Assembly (NCBI RefSeq): GCF_019933155.2
Contig: NZ_CP082944.1
Location: 4,652,001 to 4,716,000, forward strand
Direction of reading: 5' to 3'
DNA: 64,000 bases
Origin: Metabacillus dongyingensis
GTDB taxonomy: Bacteria > Bacillota > Bacilli > Bacillales > Bacillaceae
The notes below the pieces were generated by a model. The model did no database searches. It saw only the letters and a list, made by a program, of their open reading frames with translations, and was not told the DNA's origin. Below, in pieces: positions 53,966 through 61,981 of this stretch (within the stretch, counting starts at the first letter, position 1; each line of letters starts with the position of its first letter). Position numbers and translations under genes: made by a program.

Positions 53966-54913
53966 ATGAGAGAGAACCGAAACAAAAAGCGCAAATGGCT
54001 TTGGATTGTGCTCAGCATCATTGGATTGCTCGTGCTGGGTACAGGAGGCTATGCCTTTTATTTGTATAAAACTGCATCAGATACTGTTGCAAAAATTCAA
54101 GAGGATATTGGAAGGGATGTATCCGAAAAACGTCCAGAAGCTGTGGCATTTAAAGATAAAGACCCTATTTCTGTCCTTCTATTAGGTGTTGATGAAAGAA
54201 AAGGAGACCGCGGACGCTCTGATTCATTAATTCTATTAACAGTCAATCCGAATAAAAAATCCATGAACATGGTCAGCATTCCTCGTGATACACGAACGGA
54301 AATCATCGGAAAAGGCAAAGAAGATAAAATCAACCATGCATATGCTTTCGGCGGCACTGAAATGGCCATTAATACCGTTGAGAACTTCCTTGACGTGCCT
54401 GTTGATTATTTTGTGAAGGTCAATATGGAAAGCTTTAAAGATATTGTAGATGCAGTCGGCGGTGTAGAAGTTAATAATACGCTTGAATTTACTCAAGACG
54501 GCAAAACATTTAACAAAGGATCCATTTCATTAGATGGTGAAAGTGCTTTGAGTTATACAAGAATGCGCTATGAAGACCCGCGCGGTGATTTTGGACGCCA
54601 AGATCGTCAGCGTCAAATCATTCAGGCAGTTATCGCAAAAGGTGCAAACATTTCTTCCTTAACAAAGTTCGGGGAAATGTTTAAAGTCGTCGAGAATAAC
54701 GTGAAGACAAATCTAGATATGAACGAAATGTGGAGCATTCAGGAAAACTACAAAGATGCACGCAATTCTATGGAGCAATTTCAGATAAAAGGAAAAGGCG
54801 ATATGATCGGCGGAGTTTATTATTATATCGTGCCTGAAGAGGAACGAACCGGATTATCCAATCAGCTGAAAGAGCATTTGGAGCTTGAACCTAGTACGGC
54901 ATCTACTAATTAA
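53966..54913 (+). CDS. LytR-CpsA-Psr (LCP) wall-polymer ligase, second copy
   Basis: A 315-residue type II membrane protein: a basic N-terminus, a TM helix (about 11-33), then an extracellular LCP domain with LLLGVDE, GRSDSLILLTVNP, VSIPRDTRTEI (conserved Arg) and ALSYTRMRYEDPRGDFGRQDRQRQ. It is a paralogue of the LCP protein at 12202-13203 and likely has an overlapping or polymer-specific role in attaching glycopolymers to peptidoglycan. The start at 53966 has AAAGGA seven bases upstream. It is divergent from the LRR gene and monocistronic. Confidence 0.9.
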   Translation: MRENRNKKRKWLWIVLSIIGLLVLGTGGYAFYLYKTASDTVAKIQEDIGRDVSEKRPEAVAFKDKDPISVLLLGVDERKGDRGRSDSLILLTVNPNKKSMNMVSIPRDTRTEIIGKGKEDKINHAYAFGGTEMAINTVENFLDVPVDYFVKVNMESFKDIVDAVGGVEVNNTLEFTQDGKTFNKGSISLDGESALSYTRMRYEDPRGDFGRQDRQRQIIQAVIAKGANISSLTKFGEMFKVVENNVKTNLDMNEMWSIQENYKDARNSMEQFQIKGKGDMIGGVYYYIVPEEERTGLSNQLKEHLELEPSTASTN

Positions 54914-54917
54914 TAGA

Positions 54918-54947
54918 AAGAGCGGATTTCATATGAAATCCGCTCTT
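54918..54947. terminator. Bidirectional intrinsic terminator
   Basis: AAGAGCGGATTT / AAATCCGCTCTT nearly perfect stem with TTTTTT on the plus strand. It ends the LCP gene and could also stop readthrough from the SEC-C gene. Confidence 0.88.
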
Positions 54948-55011
54948 TTTTCTGCAAAAAGGATGATAGAAAAACGACATAGATTTATCTATCCTCACCT
55001 TTACAAAATAA

Positions 55012-56814
55012 TCAGCTGTTGTTCTTCACCCATTCAATCAGATTAGGATGCTTCGACCAAATATATTCATTCTCATAAACATATTGAACGGCTTCATTTT
55101 GATCTCCAATTCCAAAGGAATCAGGAGGAGCAGGAAGACTTTTCTTGACTGTCAGATAATCAAAAACAAATGGATTAATCTCTTTCGCCTTATTGACAAG
55201 CTGCTTTAAATTAGAAGTGACTCCATTTAGAGCAAACTCAAGTAAAACTCGGTTGTAAGCTCCTGATGCCATATGACTTTCATCATACTTCTCCATCAAT
55301 TTTTCAGCCTGCTTGTACATTCCTAAATCCATATACATGGCAAAGAGTGTGTAGCGCACTCCCTGGTTATCATTTTCATCGAGGTCAAGCAATTCCTCAC
55401 ATTGTTTAATGGCTATTTCTAAGTTACCCGCTGCAGCTTCAAGCACTGCATAATTAAATTTCGCCCGCATATAAGGTCTAGTTTCAGTGAGACCCCAGAA
55501 CATCCCTTTGTTCTGTTTAAAATAGTCCTTGCCAAGATCTGTTTCTCCAGCTTCCATTCCCTTTTTGAAGAATTGCAGCTGTTTCTTGAGATCCTGCTCG
55601 GCCTCCCCCAGAATACTGTAGGCATCAGGGTGATAAGGATAAATTTTTATCGCTTCTTCGGCAAGCTTTAATCTCATCGCCGGATCACTTTTCATGGCCT
55701 GAAAAATCAATTTCTGTGCTTGATCCCGAGCAGAAGCATGATGTGATGATGGTTGCTTCTCTTTTTCTTGTTGAAGATCCTGCAAGTCCTGCTCCATCTC
55801 ACCTTTTAACTCCCGATACAGCTTAGAAAGGGAGCTTGTGCTTACTCCGTACATATCAGCAAGTGCCTTCTGAGTCAGTCCCATCTTATGAATGTGTTTT
55901 TCGATGAAATAATGCATAGCGGCTGCATAAATTTCATGTTTCTTAATAGATGGATTCAACCGGTGGAAATAAGAGTGCATAAGCTGTACTGCAAGCCCCC
56001 TTGTTTCTTCAAGTAATTCAATGTCCTCAAAATAATCTCCTGCAGTCAATTTTTCTTCTAATAAACGAACTGGGAGCTCATAGTTCATATTATCCCAAAT
56101 AAGCTCTTTTTCTGACTCAGCTTTCATCTCTTCAGGCTCTGTCAGCATGGAAATAATCATCTCTGGGTAGTTATCTTCCATAAATGCTTTCGGATCGATG
56201 AACTCACTTTCCTTAAATAAATCTAAAGTCAGCTTTTTATTGTGTGCTGTTTGATTTTTCTCAAACTCAAGCTGCATTAAATAATAAGAGTGGTACTCCC
56301 CGTATGGCAGCAGATAGCCAAGCAGCAGACCTCCCTCTTCAAATGACGATGCTCCCTGTACCACTTTTACTTTCTTTTCTTCATTTGAAAAAATGTCTCT
56401 TACATTAAACCACTCGTCATCAATGATGCTTTCAATGACAGAAAACGAAGGTGCAGCTTCTGTCCATTGTTTAAGCTGAGACAGTGTAGATGGTCTTATT
56501 TCTTCTTTCTGCTTCTTATGAACAAAGGCTTCAATCACCCGTCCGGGAACAAATGAGGCAGAAAAGACAGCCCATACTAATAGAGCACCGTACACATTTT
56601 GATGCTTATCGCGATCAAGCTTACCCATTTTTTCTTTAACTGCTTCATCCATATGCCTCGAAAAATTTGCAGAAGCAAATTCCATCAATTCAATCTGCAG
56701 CTTCTCAAGATCCTCATGGCGGATAGCCTCAAGCGAAGTTTCTTTCTTCATACAGCATTTCTTATATTTTTTCCCGCTGCCGCAATGGCACGGGTCGTTG
56801 CGTCCGATATCCAT
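55012..56814 (-). CDS. SEC-C motif, helix-turn-helix and TPR protein
   Basis: A 600-residue cytosolic protein. The N-terminus is a SEC-C zinc-binding motif (RNDPCHCGSGKKYKKCC, residues about 4-20), the same type found at the end of SecA. Residues about 310-345 form a helix-turn-helix (LTQKALADMYGVSTSSLSKL). Residues about 365-590 look like TPR helices (AEEAIKIYPYHPDAYSILGEAEQ, ... LFAMYMDLGMYKQAEKLMEKY, each read separately). The combination suggests a regulator or adaptor with nucleic-acid or ribosome contact. Function unknown. It has no operon partner. Confidence 0.8.
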   Translation of the reverse strand: MDIGRNDPCHCGSGKKYKKCCMKKETSLEAIRHEDLEKLQIELMEFASANFSRHMDEAVKEKMGKLDRDKHQNVYGALLVWAVFSASFVPGRVIEAFVHKKQKEEIRPSTLSQLKQWTEAAPSFSVIESIIDDEWFNVRDIFSNEEKKVKVVQGASSFEEGGLLLGYLLPYGEYHSYYLMQLEFEKNQTAHNKKLTLDLFKESEFIDPKAFMEDNYPEMIISMLTEPEEMKAESEKELIWDNMNYELPVRLLEEKLTAGDYFEDIELLEETRGLAVQLMHSYFHRLNPSIKKHEIYAAAMHYFIEKHIHKMGLTQKALADMYGVSTSSLSKLYRELKGEMEQDLQDLQQEKEKQPSSHHASARDQAQKLIFQAMKSDPAMRLKLAEEAIKIYPYHPDAYSILGEAEQDLKKQLQFFKKGMEAGETDLGKDYFKQNKGMFWGLTETRPYMRAKFNYAVLEAAAGNLEIAIKQCEELLDLDENDNQGVRYTLFAMYMDLGMYKQAEKLMEKYDESHMASGAYNRVLLEFALNGVTSNLKQLVNKAKEINPFVFDYLTVKKSLPAPPDSFGIGDQNEAVQYVYENEYIWSKHPNLIEWVKNNS

Positions 56815-56920
56815 TTGTTAACTCCTTTTATTCCTAATTCCCTTGTCTATTGTGCCAGTAAATCGAGCAGAATTCAATGTACGCAAGAAATCACGCAAAA
56901 TTAAAACCATTTCAATATGA

Positions 56921-56948
56921 AAAACCGCAGAAATAAGTTCTGCGGTTT
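56921..56948 (-). terminator. Intrinsic terminator of the metallophosphoesterase gene
   Basis: AAAACCGCAGAA / TTCTGCGGTTTT perfect stem with a short loop and T5 on the minus strand. Confidence 0.87.
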
Positions 56949-56957
56949 TGTACGATT

Positions 56958-57752
56958 TTAATTTGAATTGTTTTTCTCGCCATTTAAAGAAAGAACCGTC
57001 ACCTCACTCCTCACCCCAAACCGATAATTCCAGTGCGCCTGTCCAATTCCTTTTGAAATATAAAGATAAGACCCATCAATCTTATGGAAGCCTTGGTAAA
57101 TTCCTCGCTTCGCAAGCTCTCCCTTTGAGATAAAGGTAAAGAAGAACGGAACATTGAATTGCTTTCCATGCAAGTGGCCGGAAAGCATTAAATCAAATGG
57201 CTCTGCAACTTCAGCTATATCATTGGGATCATGACATAGAACAACACTCGGCTTATCCCCTTTTACTTTTGAAAATGCTTTAGTCAATCCGAGCTCATCT
57301 TCTCTATAAAAATCCAATCCTATCAATGTAAAGTCTGGCAGTTCAATCGATTCATTTACAAGAACCTTTACTTGGTTTTCTTCGAGCCATGGCCGCAGCC
57401 GCAAACTCAGCTGAAAAGTCCGATAGTCGTGATTGCCAAATACCGCATACACTTCAATCCCATATTCATTGAAAACATCTAAATAAGGTTTAATGCGCGG
57501 AATATGCTTTTCTCTTGCGGTAAAATCACCGGTGATAAACACATAATCAGGTTTTTCCTTTTGAAGCAATTCTTTCATTTTTTCAGGGTGAATCCGATTT
57601 CTTTCAATATGAAGATCTGATAACTGCAGGATCTTTTTATTAATTCCAAGCGGAACATCAATATGTTCAACTTTCAGCCATTGTGTCGGCAATATAAATA
57701 ACAAATAGAACAGCCCCGTACATCCGATAAGACCAATCAATAATTCAGCCAT
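56958..57752 (-). CDS. Membrane-anchored calcineurin-like metallophosphoesterase
   Basis: A 264-residue protein with one N-terminal TM helix (about 2-20) and an outward-facing metallophosphatase domain. The metal-binding motifs are ILQLSDLHIER, FITGDFTA, VFGNHDYR, VVLCHDPND and LMLSGHLHGKQF. It resembles B. subtilis YkuE/YpbG-type enzymes; the substrate is unknown (phospholipid or UDP-sugar phosphates are possible). The start at 57752 is chosen because GGGG lies six bases upstream; the ATG at 57764 has no site. Confidence 0.9.
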   Translation of the reverse strand: MAELLIGLIGCTGLFYLLFILPTQWLKVEHIDVPLGINKKILQLSDLHIERNRIHPEKMKELLQKEKPDYVFITGDFTAREKHIPRIKPYLDVFNEYGIEVYAVFGNHDYRTFQLSLRLRPWLEENQVKVLVNESIELPDFTLIGLDFYREDELGLTKAFSKVKGDKPSVVLCHDPNDIAEVAEPFDLMLSGHLHGKQFNVPFFFTFISKGELAKRGIYQGFHKIDGSYLYISKGIGQAHWNYRFGVRSEVTVLSLNGEKNNSN

Positions 57753-57812
57753 GATATACCCCATTTTTTTCTATTTGTTCTATTTTACTAAAGACACGAA
57801 GGATTTAGTATA

Positions 57813-57849
57813 AAAAGCAGCCAAATTCTCAAAGGAACTTGGCTGCTTT
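57813..57849 (-). terminator. Intrinsic terminator of the comK-like gene
   Basis: AAAGCAGCCAA / TTGGCTGCTTT stem with T-rich tail on the minus strand; it lies partly in the 3' end of the unit. Confidence 0.82.
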
Positions 57850-57852
57850 CTG

Positions 57853-58374
57853 TTAATAAACTTCATACCCCTCATATGACTCAGCTATACAGGAAGATAG
57901 TTCCCACATCTCTTCTTGACGGTCCAAATAAGTCAGTACGAGCTGCTGAGCATGTCCCGATTTCATTAAAAAACTTTCGACGCTTCCCTGGATTTCAATT
58001 TCTTCTCTATTTCTGCATTCAATGAATGTTCTATTGTTCTTCCCAAAAGCCTGTTTCACATGATGATAGGAAACCCAAATACACTCTTCACTGTCTGGAG
58101 ATAAAGTCGGAAGCATACATATCCTGTAGCCCGGTGAAATACATACCGGGAGCATTTTTTTGCCCGGCAAAATAAGCTTCGCTGCATCAATCATCCCCTG
58201 ATAAGAGGCTCCGGCATGAACACAGCTGAGGTTAATAATTTCCCTGGGTGACATCTTTACAATCAGCTTTCTGTACAGCTCATGTACAACAGACCACAAC
58301 TCCCCATTTTCCGTGTACATCGGTTTCACAACCATTGTTTCTCTCCATACTCCATAACTTTCTTTCATCAGCAT
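57853..58374 (-). CDS. comK: ComK-family competence transcription factor (divergent paralogue)
   Basis: A 173-residue protein. The arrangement of ComK is visible: LSCVHAGASYQGMIDAAK (ComK has a GSSYAGR motif here), then LPVCISPGYRICMLPTLSP and CIWVSYHHVKQAF, where ComK has IFLFPTLS and CGWISHVHVKEF. ComK activates DNA-uptake genes through AAAA-N5-TTTT boxes. Identity to B. subtilis ComK looks low and the C-terminal tail is short, so this may be a ComK2-type paralogue. The start at 58374 has GAGG eight bases upstream; ATG at 58368 is also possible. Monocistronic. Confidence 0.75.
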   Translation of the reverse strand: MLMKESYGVWRETMVVKPMYTENGELWSVVHELYRKLIVKMSPREIINLSCVHAGASYQGMIDAAKLILPGKKMLPVCISPGYRICMLPTLSPDSEECIWVSYHHVKQAFGKNNRTFIECRNREEIEIQGSVESFLMKSGHAQQLVLTYLDRQEEMWELSSCIAESYEGYEVY

Positions 58375-58517
58375 TCTCTCCACCTCAATCTTCTGTTTTT
58401 TATCATGAAAAATTTTCCACAACATTATTTTACAGAAAGATTCAGTGAAAGACTCAAAAACTAGGAAAATTTTACTATAAATCAATAATACATTTACACT
58501 AGATTAAAACAAACAAA

Positions 58518-58540
58518 GAGACCTCCATTCTAGAGGCCTC
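58518..58540 (-). terminator. Intrinsic terminator of the NTF2-like membrane protein gene
   Basis: GAGnCCTCTAGA-type stem (GAGGCCTC / GAGGTCTC) with T-rich tail on the minus strand, touching the stop codon. Confidence 0.72.
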
Positions 58541-58991
58541 ACTCATATAGCCACACAATCTTCCAATCTCCCTTTTCCTTCACTGCATATACATCCTGCA
58601 TTACATCGAACGTTCCAAACTTACTTTTAAAAGTCTGCCTGACTTTGATGAGGCGCGCCTCATTAAATACCGGTGCGCCTTTTGCCATCCTCCACCTGCG
58701 AACTTTTTTCTCCTTTAAAATTTCAAAAGAAAACGTTGTAACCCCGTAATGGCTCATATAGATATGAGACCGCTCTGTCACATAAGCATTCTTTGTAAAA
58801 CGATCCTGCATCAATGGGTGAAACAGATCCCAGGCACCGCCAAAGTTTCCAGTCTGTTCAGCAGTATAAAAGAGCTGCACAGCCTTTTTTGGAGAGGATG
58901 GCGTGAATAGATGAAACAGCCCGATAAGCAGGAGAATGGCAGCACCGATCATTACGATCGGAATAAGAGGGAAAGGTTTACGTCTTCGCAT
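58539..58991 (-). CDS. Small membrane-anchored protein, NTF2-like/DUF4878-like
   Basis: A 150-residue protein with a basic N-terminus (MRRRKPFP), one TM helix (about 9-27) and an extracellular domain of about 115 residues (AVQLFYTAEQTGNFGGAWDLF, ... DVYAVKEKGDWKIVWLYE). The pattern (helix, FYTA...G....AWDL, then strands ending GDWKI) is that of NTF2-like secreted domains. No function is assigned. The start at 58991 has an AGGGTGAT site; an earlier ATG at 59012 lacks one. Confidence 0.7.
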   Translation of the reverse strand: MRRRKPFPLIPIVMIGAAILLLIGLFHLFTPSSPKKAVQLFYTAEQTGNFGGAWDLFHPLMQDRFTKNAYVTERSHIYMSHYGVTTFSFEILKEKKVRRWRMAKGAPVFNEARLIKVRQTFKSKFGTFDVMQDVYAVKEKGDWKIVWLYE

Positions 58992-59073
58992 GATTATCAC
59001 CCTTTTAAGCATGTCTAAGACAGTGTATGAGGGAGTTTTAAGGTTAATACGAAAAGGTTTGTTAAATAAAAAA

Positions 59074-59094
59074 GACCTTTCGAAATGAAAGGTC
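59074..59094 (-). terminator. Intrinsic terminator of the excalibur gene
   Basis: GACCTTT / AAAGGTC stem with a CGAAATG-type loop and T6 on the minus strand. The same hairpin recurs at 59588-59608 with a paired base change. Confidence 0.85.
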
Positions 59095-59107
59095 CCACTA
59101 ACTCTTT

Positions 59108-59377
59108 TTATTTCTCACAAGCAATCAAATCTTTATCACGATCACTCTTTGTGTTGGCATTATAAAGGTCTTTTGAAACAAAAGGCTTATACTTTGTTTT
59201 ACCGCCTTTATTTTTCACTTTAGATGACTGCGCCACGCCACCTTTGTAATCTTTGTTCAACTCTGTGCAATTTTTATACGTTTTCGCTTTTGCTTTTGCC
59301 TCTGCTGTATCTGTTGAAGTAAAAGAAAAACCAAAAACTAGTGCTAAAGAAAGCCCAATAGTAAAAATTTTCTTCAT
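59108..59377 (-). CDS. Secreted excalibur-domain (calcium-binding) protein
   Basis: An 89-residue secreted protein. A signal peptide (1-28, ...DTAEAKA) is followed by an excalibur domain: YKNCTELNKDYKGGVA, then the calcium-loop-like DRDKDLIACEK at the C-terminus. Two Cys (in KNCTEL and IACE) are conserved in the family. Such domains occur alone or on surface nucleases and bind calcium; the role here is unknown. A decayed copy of its 3' end lies at 59589-59687. Confidence 0.9.
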   Translation of the reverse strand: MKKIFTIGLSLALVFGFSFTSTDTAEAKAKAKTYKNCTELNKDYKGGVAQSSKVKNKGGKTKYKPFVSKDLYNANTKSDRDKDLIACEK

Positions 59378-59520
59378 ATGTAGTTAATTCCTCTCACAAT
59401 CTATTTTTTTCTTATCTTAATGGATAAATTTAGATTTTACAAGGCAATGTTGCACTCAAAATTAAATTTTCAAATGTGAAGGAAACCAATAATCAAGAGA
59501 TTGTCATAATGTACTAAAAA

Positions 59521-59552
59521 AGATGACTGGGTTCATATGAAATCCAGTCATC
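59521..59552. terminator. Strong bidirectional terminator, probably of the sugar-catabolic operon
   Basis: GATGACTGG / CCAGTCATC stem with A6 on the left and T6 on the right. The minus-strand operon ending at 59710 would read through the decayed excalibur fragment and stop here. Confidence 0.8.
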
Positions 59553-59588
59553 TTTTTTAGTACTATTTTCTATTAAACTAACCTAATG

Positions 59589-59687
59589 CCTTTCGAAATG
59601 AAAGGCCCCACTAACTCTTTTTATTTCTCACAGGCAATCAAATCTTAATCACGATCACTCTTTGCGTTGGCATTATAAAGGTCTTTT
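59589..59687 (-). pseudogene. Decayed duplicate of the excalibur gene 3' end
   Basis: These 99 bp match 59076-59174 without gaps and with four mismatches. They cover the last 23 or so codons plus the terminator hairpin. The Lys codon AAA of DRDKDL is TAA here, so the frame is closed, and no start or signal peptide is present. The copy lies between the lactonase gene and the terminator at 59521-59552. Confidence 0.9.
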
Positions 59688-59709
59688 TTTTTATTTTATC
59701 TATCTGATT

Positions 59710-60543
59710 TTAAATGGAATAAAACTTTCCGCAATTTCCCCCAAGTACGTGCGGCTCATATTTAGAGGCATACTGATTTACATAATTTACTGCAATATCT
59801 ATTGTAGCAGCATAATCTTCACTAAGAGTGCATACAGGCCAATCAGATCCAACCATTACCCTTTCAGGCCCAAAGGCATCAAACACAACATCTAAATATA
59901 CTTTGAAATCTTTCTCTTTCCATTCGTTCCAATCAGCTTCTGTCACTAGTCCTGATATCTTCACATAAGTATTATCCCTTTCCGCGAGTCTTTGGATATC
60001 TTCTTTCCAAGGCATGATCACTTTATGTTTAATATCTGGCTTTCCTATATGGTTCAGGACAAATTTCTGATCAGGAAACTTTTTAACTAGTTCAACTGCA
60101 TAAGGTATATGTCTGGGATAAATAAGAAGATCAAAAGGCAATCCATAATCCCCTAACAGTTTTATGCCCTTTTGGAACTGCTCTTTAAGCATATACTGAT
60201 CCTCAAACTCATCTTGCAGGATATGCCTTACGCCTTTAAACAGAGGATTTGCTGTAAATTCATCCAGCTGTTGCTTAAGTTCATTTGAACAAAGGTCTAC
60301 CCAGCCAACAACGCCTTTTATAAAGCTGTACTTGTTCGAAAGACCAAGCAGCCACCTTGTTTCCTCTAGGCATTGCCTGGCTTGTACCGCAATCGATCCA
60401 TCAAAACCAATCTTATTCAATAAAGGCTCAAGCTCATTTGGTAAAAAGTCCCGTTTTAGCAAAGACATTTCCTCGTTAATCCAAGGATATTCTTCTTTTG
60501 TATACATCCAGAAATGCTGATGTGAATCAATTTTCATCCCCAT
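59710..60543 (-). CDS. Amidohydrolase-family sugar lactonase (L-fuconolactonase-like)
   Basis: A 277-residue TIM-barrel amidohydrolase. Motifs are KIDSHQHFWMY at the N-terminus, QARQCLEETRWLL (near 54), GVVGWVDL, VLNHIGKPDIK (near 172) and MVGSDWPVC (near 238). This fits the L-fuconolactonase/L-rhamnonolactonase group that opens an aldonolactone. It is last in the catabolic operon, after the FucU-type mutarotase gene. GGAG lies 11 bp upstream of the ATG. Exact sugar not proven. Confidence 0.85.
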   Translation of the reverse strand: MGMKIDSHQHFWMYTKEEYPWINEEMSLLKRDFLPNELEPLLNKIGFDGSIAVQARQCLEETRWLLGLSNKYSFIKGVVGWVDLCSNELKQQLDEFTANPLFKGVRHILQDEFEDQYMLKEQFQKGIKLLGDYGLPFDLLIYPRHIPYAVELVKKFPDQKFVLNHIGKPDIKHKVIMPWKEDIQRLAERDNTYVKISGLVTEADWNEWKEKDFKVYLDVVFDAFGPERVMVGSDWPVCTLSEDYAATIDIAVNYVNQYASKYEPHVLGGNCGKFYSI

Positions 60544-60594
60544 AATGTTTTCTTCTCCTTTTCAAAAGAACATTTGAAAACACTCAAGACTCAT

Positions 60595-61026
60595 TTACGT
60601 TTTTATAACACCTTTCTTTAAGATAATATTCGCATAAGGTACTTTTTCACCAGTTGCTATAATAGCAAAAGCTCTCTGGGCCCTATCATAAAAAGCAAAG
60701 CGATCAATCCACTCAAATTGGATATCTCTTTCTTCCCGGTTATTAATAATCTTGCTGTATTCGTCCCATAACTTAGATTCGGCCAGATCTCCTGGCTCCT
60801 CTTTCATTAAAGTAACAGGCTTATCAACATATGTATCTAAGGGAAAGAGGTATAATAGTGCATCTAATAAATCAGGAATAGTATGTCCGTCCGCTCTATT
60901 TAGTTTTTGAGCATGGCTTGCTGCAGGAAAGTTTCTGTCTGCAAGCACAATTTCATCACCATGCCCCATTTCACAGATGGCTTTGAGTATATCTGGCGAT
61001 AGAATCTCAGGAATATTCTTAAGCAT
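60595..61026 (-). CDS. fucU: RbsD/FucU-family sugar mutarotase
   Basis: A 143-residue protein. Motifs are ICEMGHGDEIVLADRNFPA (residues about 17-35; the His and Asp are the catalytic region of the family) and the C-terminal FAIIATGEKVPYANIILKKG. FucU interconverts alpha- and beta-L-fucose. The start at 61026 has GGAGG six bases upstream; an in-frame start at 61044 overlaps the preceding gene. It lies inside the fucose-type operon, which supports the FucU rather than the RbsD role. Confidence 0.87.
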   Translation of the reverse strand: MLKNIPEILSPDILKAICEMGHGDEIVLADRNFPAASHAQKLNRADGHTIPDLLDALLYLFPLDTYVDKPVTLMKEEPGDLAESKLWDEYSKIINNREERDIQFEWIDRFAFYDRAQRAFAIIATGEKVPYANIILKKGVIKT

Positions 61027-61040
61027 AAGATTCCTCCACT

Positions 61041-61943
61041 TCAAACTAATTGTTCTTCAATAAAAGAATTGGTCAACGTGCCCAAATGTTCAATATCTGC
61101 TGACACTACATCACCTGGTTTTAGATATACTTGCTTATCAGAGGATTTCCCTAATACTACTCCCTCAGGAGTACCCGTCAGAATGATATCTCCTGGGTAA
61201 AGAGTCATATGCTGTGAGATATAACTGATAATCTCATCAACATGGAAGATCATATCAGATGTGCTTGAGTTCTGCCTCAGTTCTCCATTAACATAAGTTT
61301 TCATCCGCAGATTGTTGGGATCACTAATTTCATCTGCCGTGACTAAATACGGACCTATTGGACTGAAATCATCGCAGCTTTTTCCTAACAGCCATTGAGG
61401 GGTTTTTAATTGAAGGTCTCGCGCTGACAAATCGTTTGCCGTGCAATATCCGAAAACATGGCTTAACGCTTTTTCTTTAGTCACATACTTTGCTGTTTTT
61501 CCAATTACTACCCCAAGCTCAACTTCATAATCTAATTGATCAGTAACTTTCGGGATAGCAATTGGCTGTTTATGACCTGTTAACGTATTGCTGAATTTGT
61601 TGAATAAGATCGGAACTTCCGGATAAGGAGCATTTGTTTCATCCGCATGCCTTCGATAATTTAAACCCACACAGACAATCTTATTTGGCCGGGTAACACA
61701 TGGTCCAAAATGCAGTTCATGCTCTTTAATCATATAAGAATAATTATTTGACTCTAAAAGGCTGTTCACAAAATGACTTAACGAAGATAAAGTATCTGTA
61801 TCGGATGATATAACATCCATTATATTAGTTGGGATGTCTTTGACTGGTTCTTCAGTTAATGCAGCTTCCAAATCAATGACTCCCTCTTCAGTAAGAATGC
61901 CTAATGTTTCTTTTCCTTCTTTTATAAATGTGAGAAACTTCAA
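61041..61943 (-). CDS. Fumarylacetoacetate hydrolase family protein (2,4-diketo-3-deoxy acid hydrolase candidate)
   Basis: A 300-residue enzyme of the FAH family. Motifs are KIVCVGLNYRRHADE (near 90), PILFNKFSNTLTGH, DYEVELGVVIGK with metal-ligand acids (near 145), GYCTANDLSARDLQ and ILTGTPEGVVLGK (near 250). In oxidative fucose/rhamnose routes such an enzyme splits 2,4-diketo-3-deoxy-L-fuconate into pyruvate and lactate. The start is TTG at 61943, seven bases after AAAGGAGG; the upstream frame to 61973 lies before the site. Confidence 0.87.
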   Translation of the reverse strand: MKFLTFIKEGKETLGILTEEGVIDLEAALTEEPVKDIPTNIMDVISSDTDTLSSLSHFVNSLLESNNYSYMIKEHELHFGPCVTRPNKIVCVGLNYRRHADETNAPYPEVPILFNKFSNTLTGHKQPIAIPKVTDQLDYEVELGVVIGKTAKYVTKEKALSHVFGYCTANDLSARDLQLKTPQWLLGKSCDDFSPIGPYLVTADEISDPNNLRMKTYVNGELRQNSSTSDMIFHVDEIISYISQHMTLYPGDIILTGTPEGVVLGKSSDKQVYLKPGDVVSADIEHLGTLTNSFIEEQLV

Positions 61944-61981
61944 AAGACAACCTCCTTTTACAAGAATATTCAAATTATTTT

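Noticed and set aside
58405..58480. ComK autoregulatory boxes upstream of the comK-like gene
   Set aside because: Two GAAAATTTT-like segments are present but do not fit AAAA-N5-TTTT; too weak to list.
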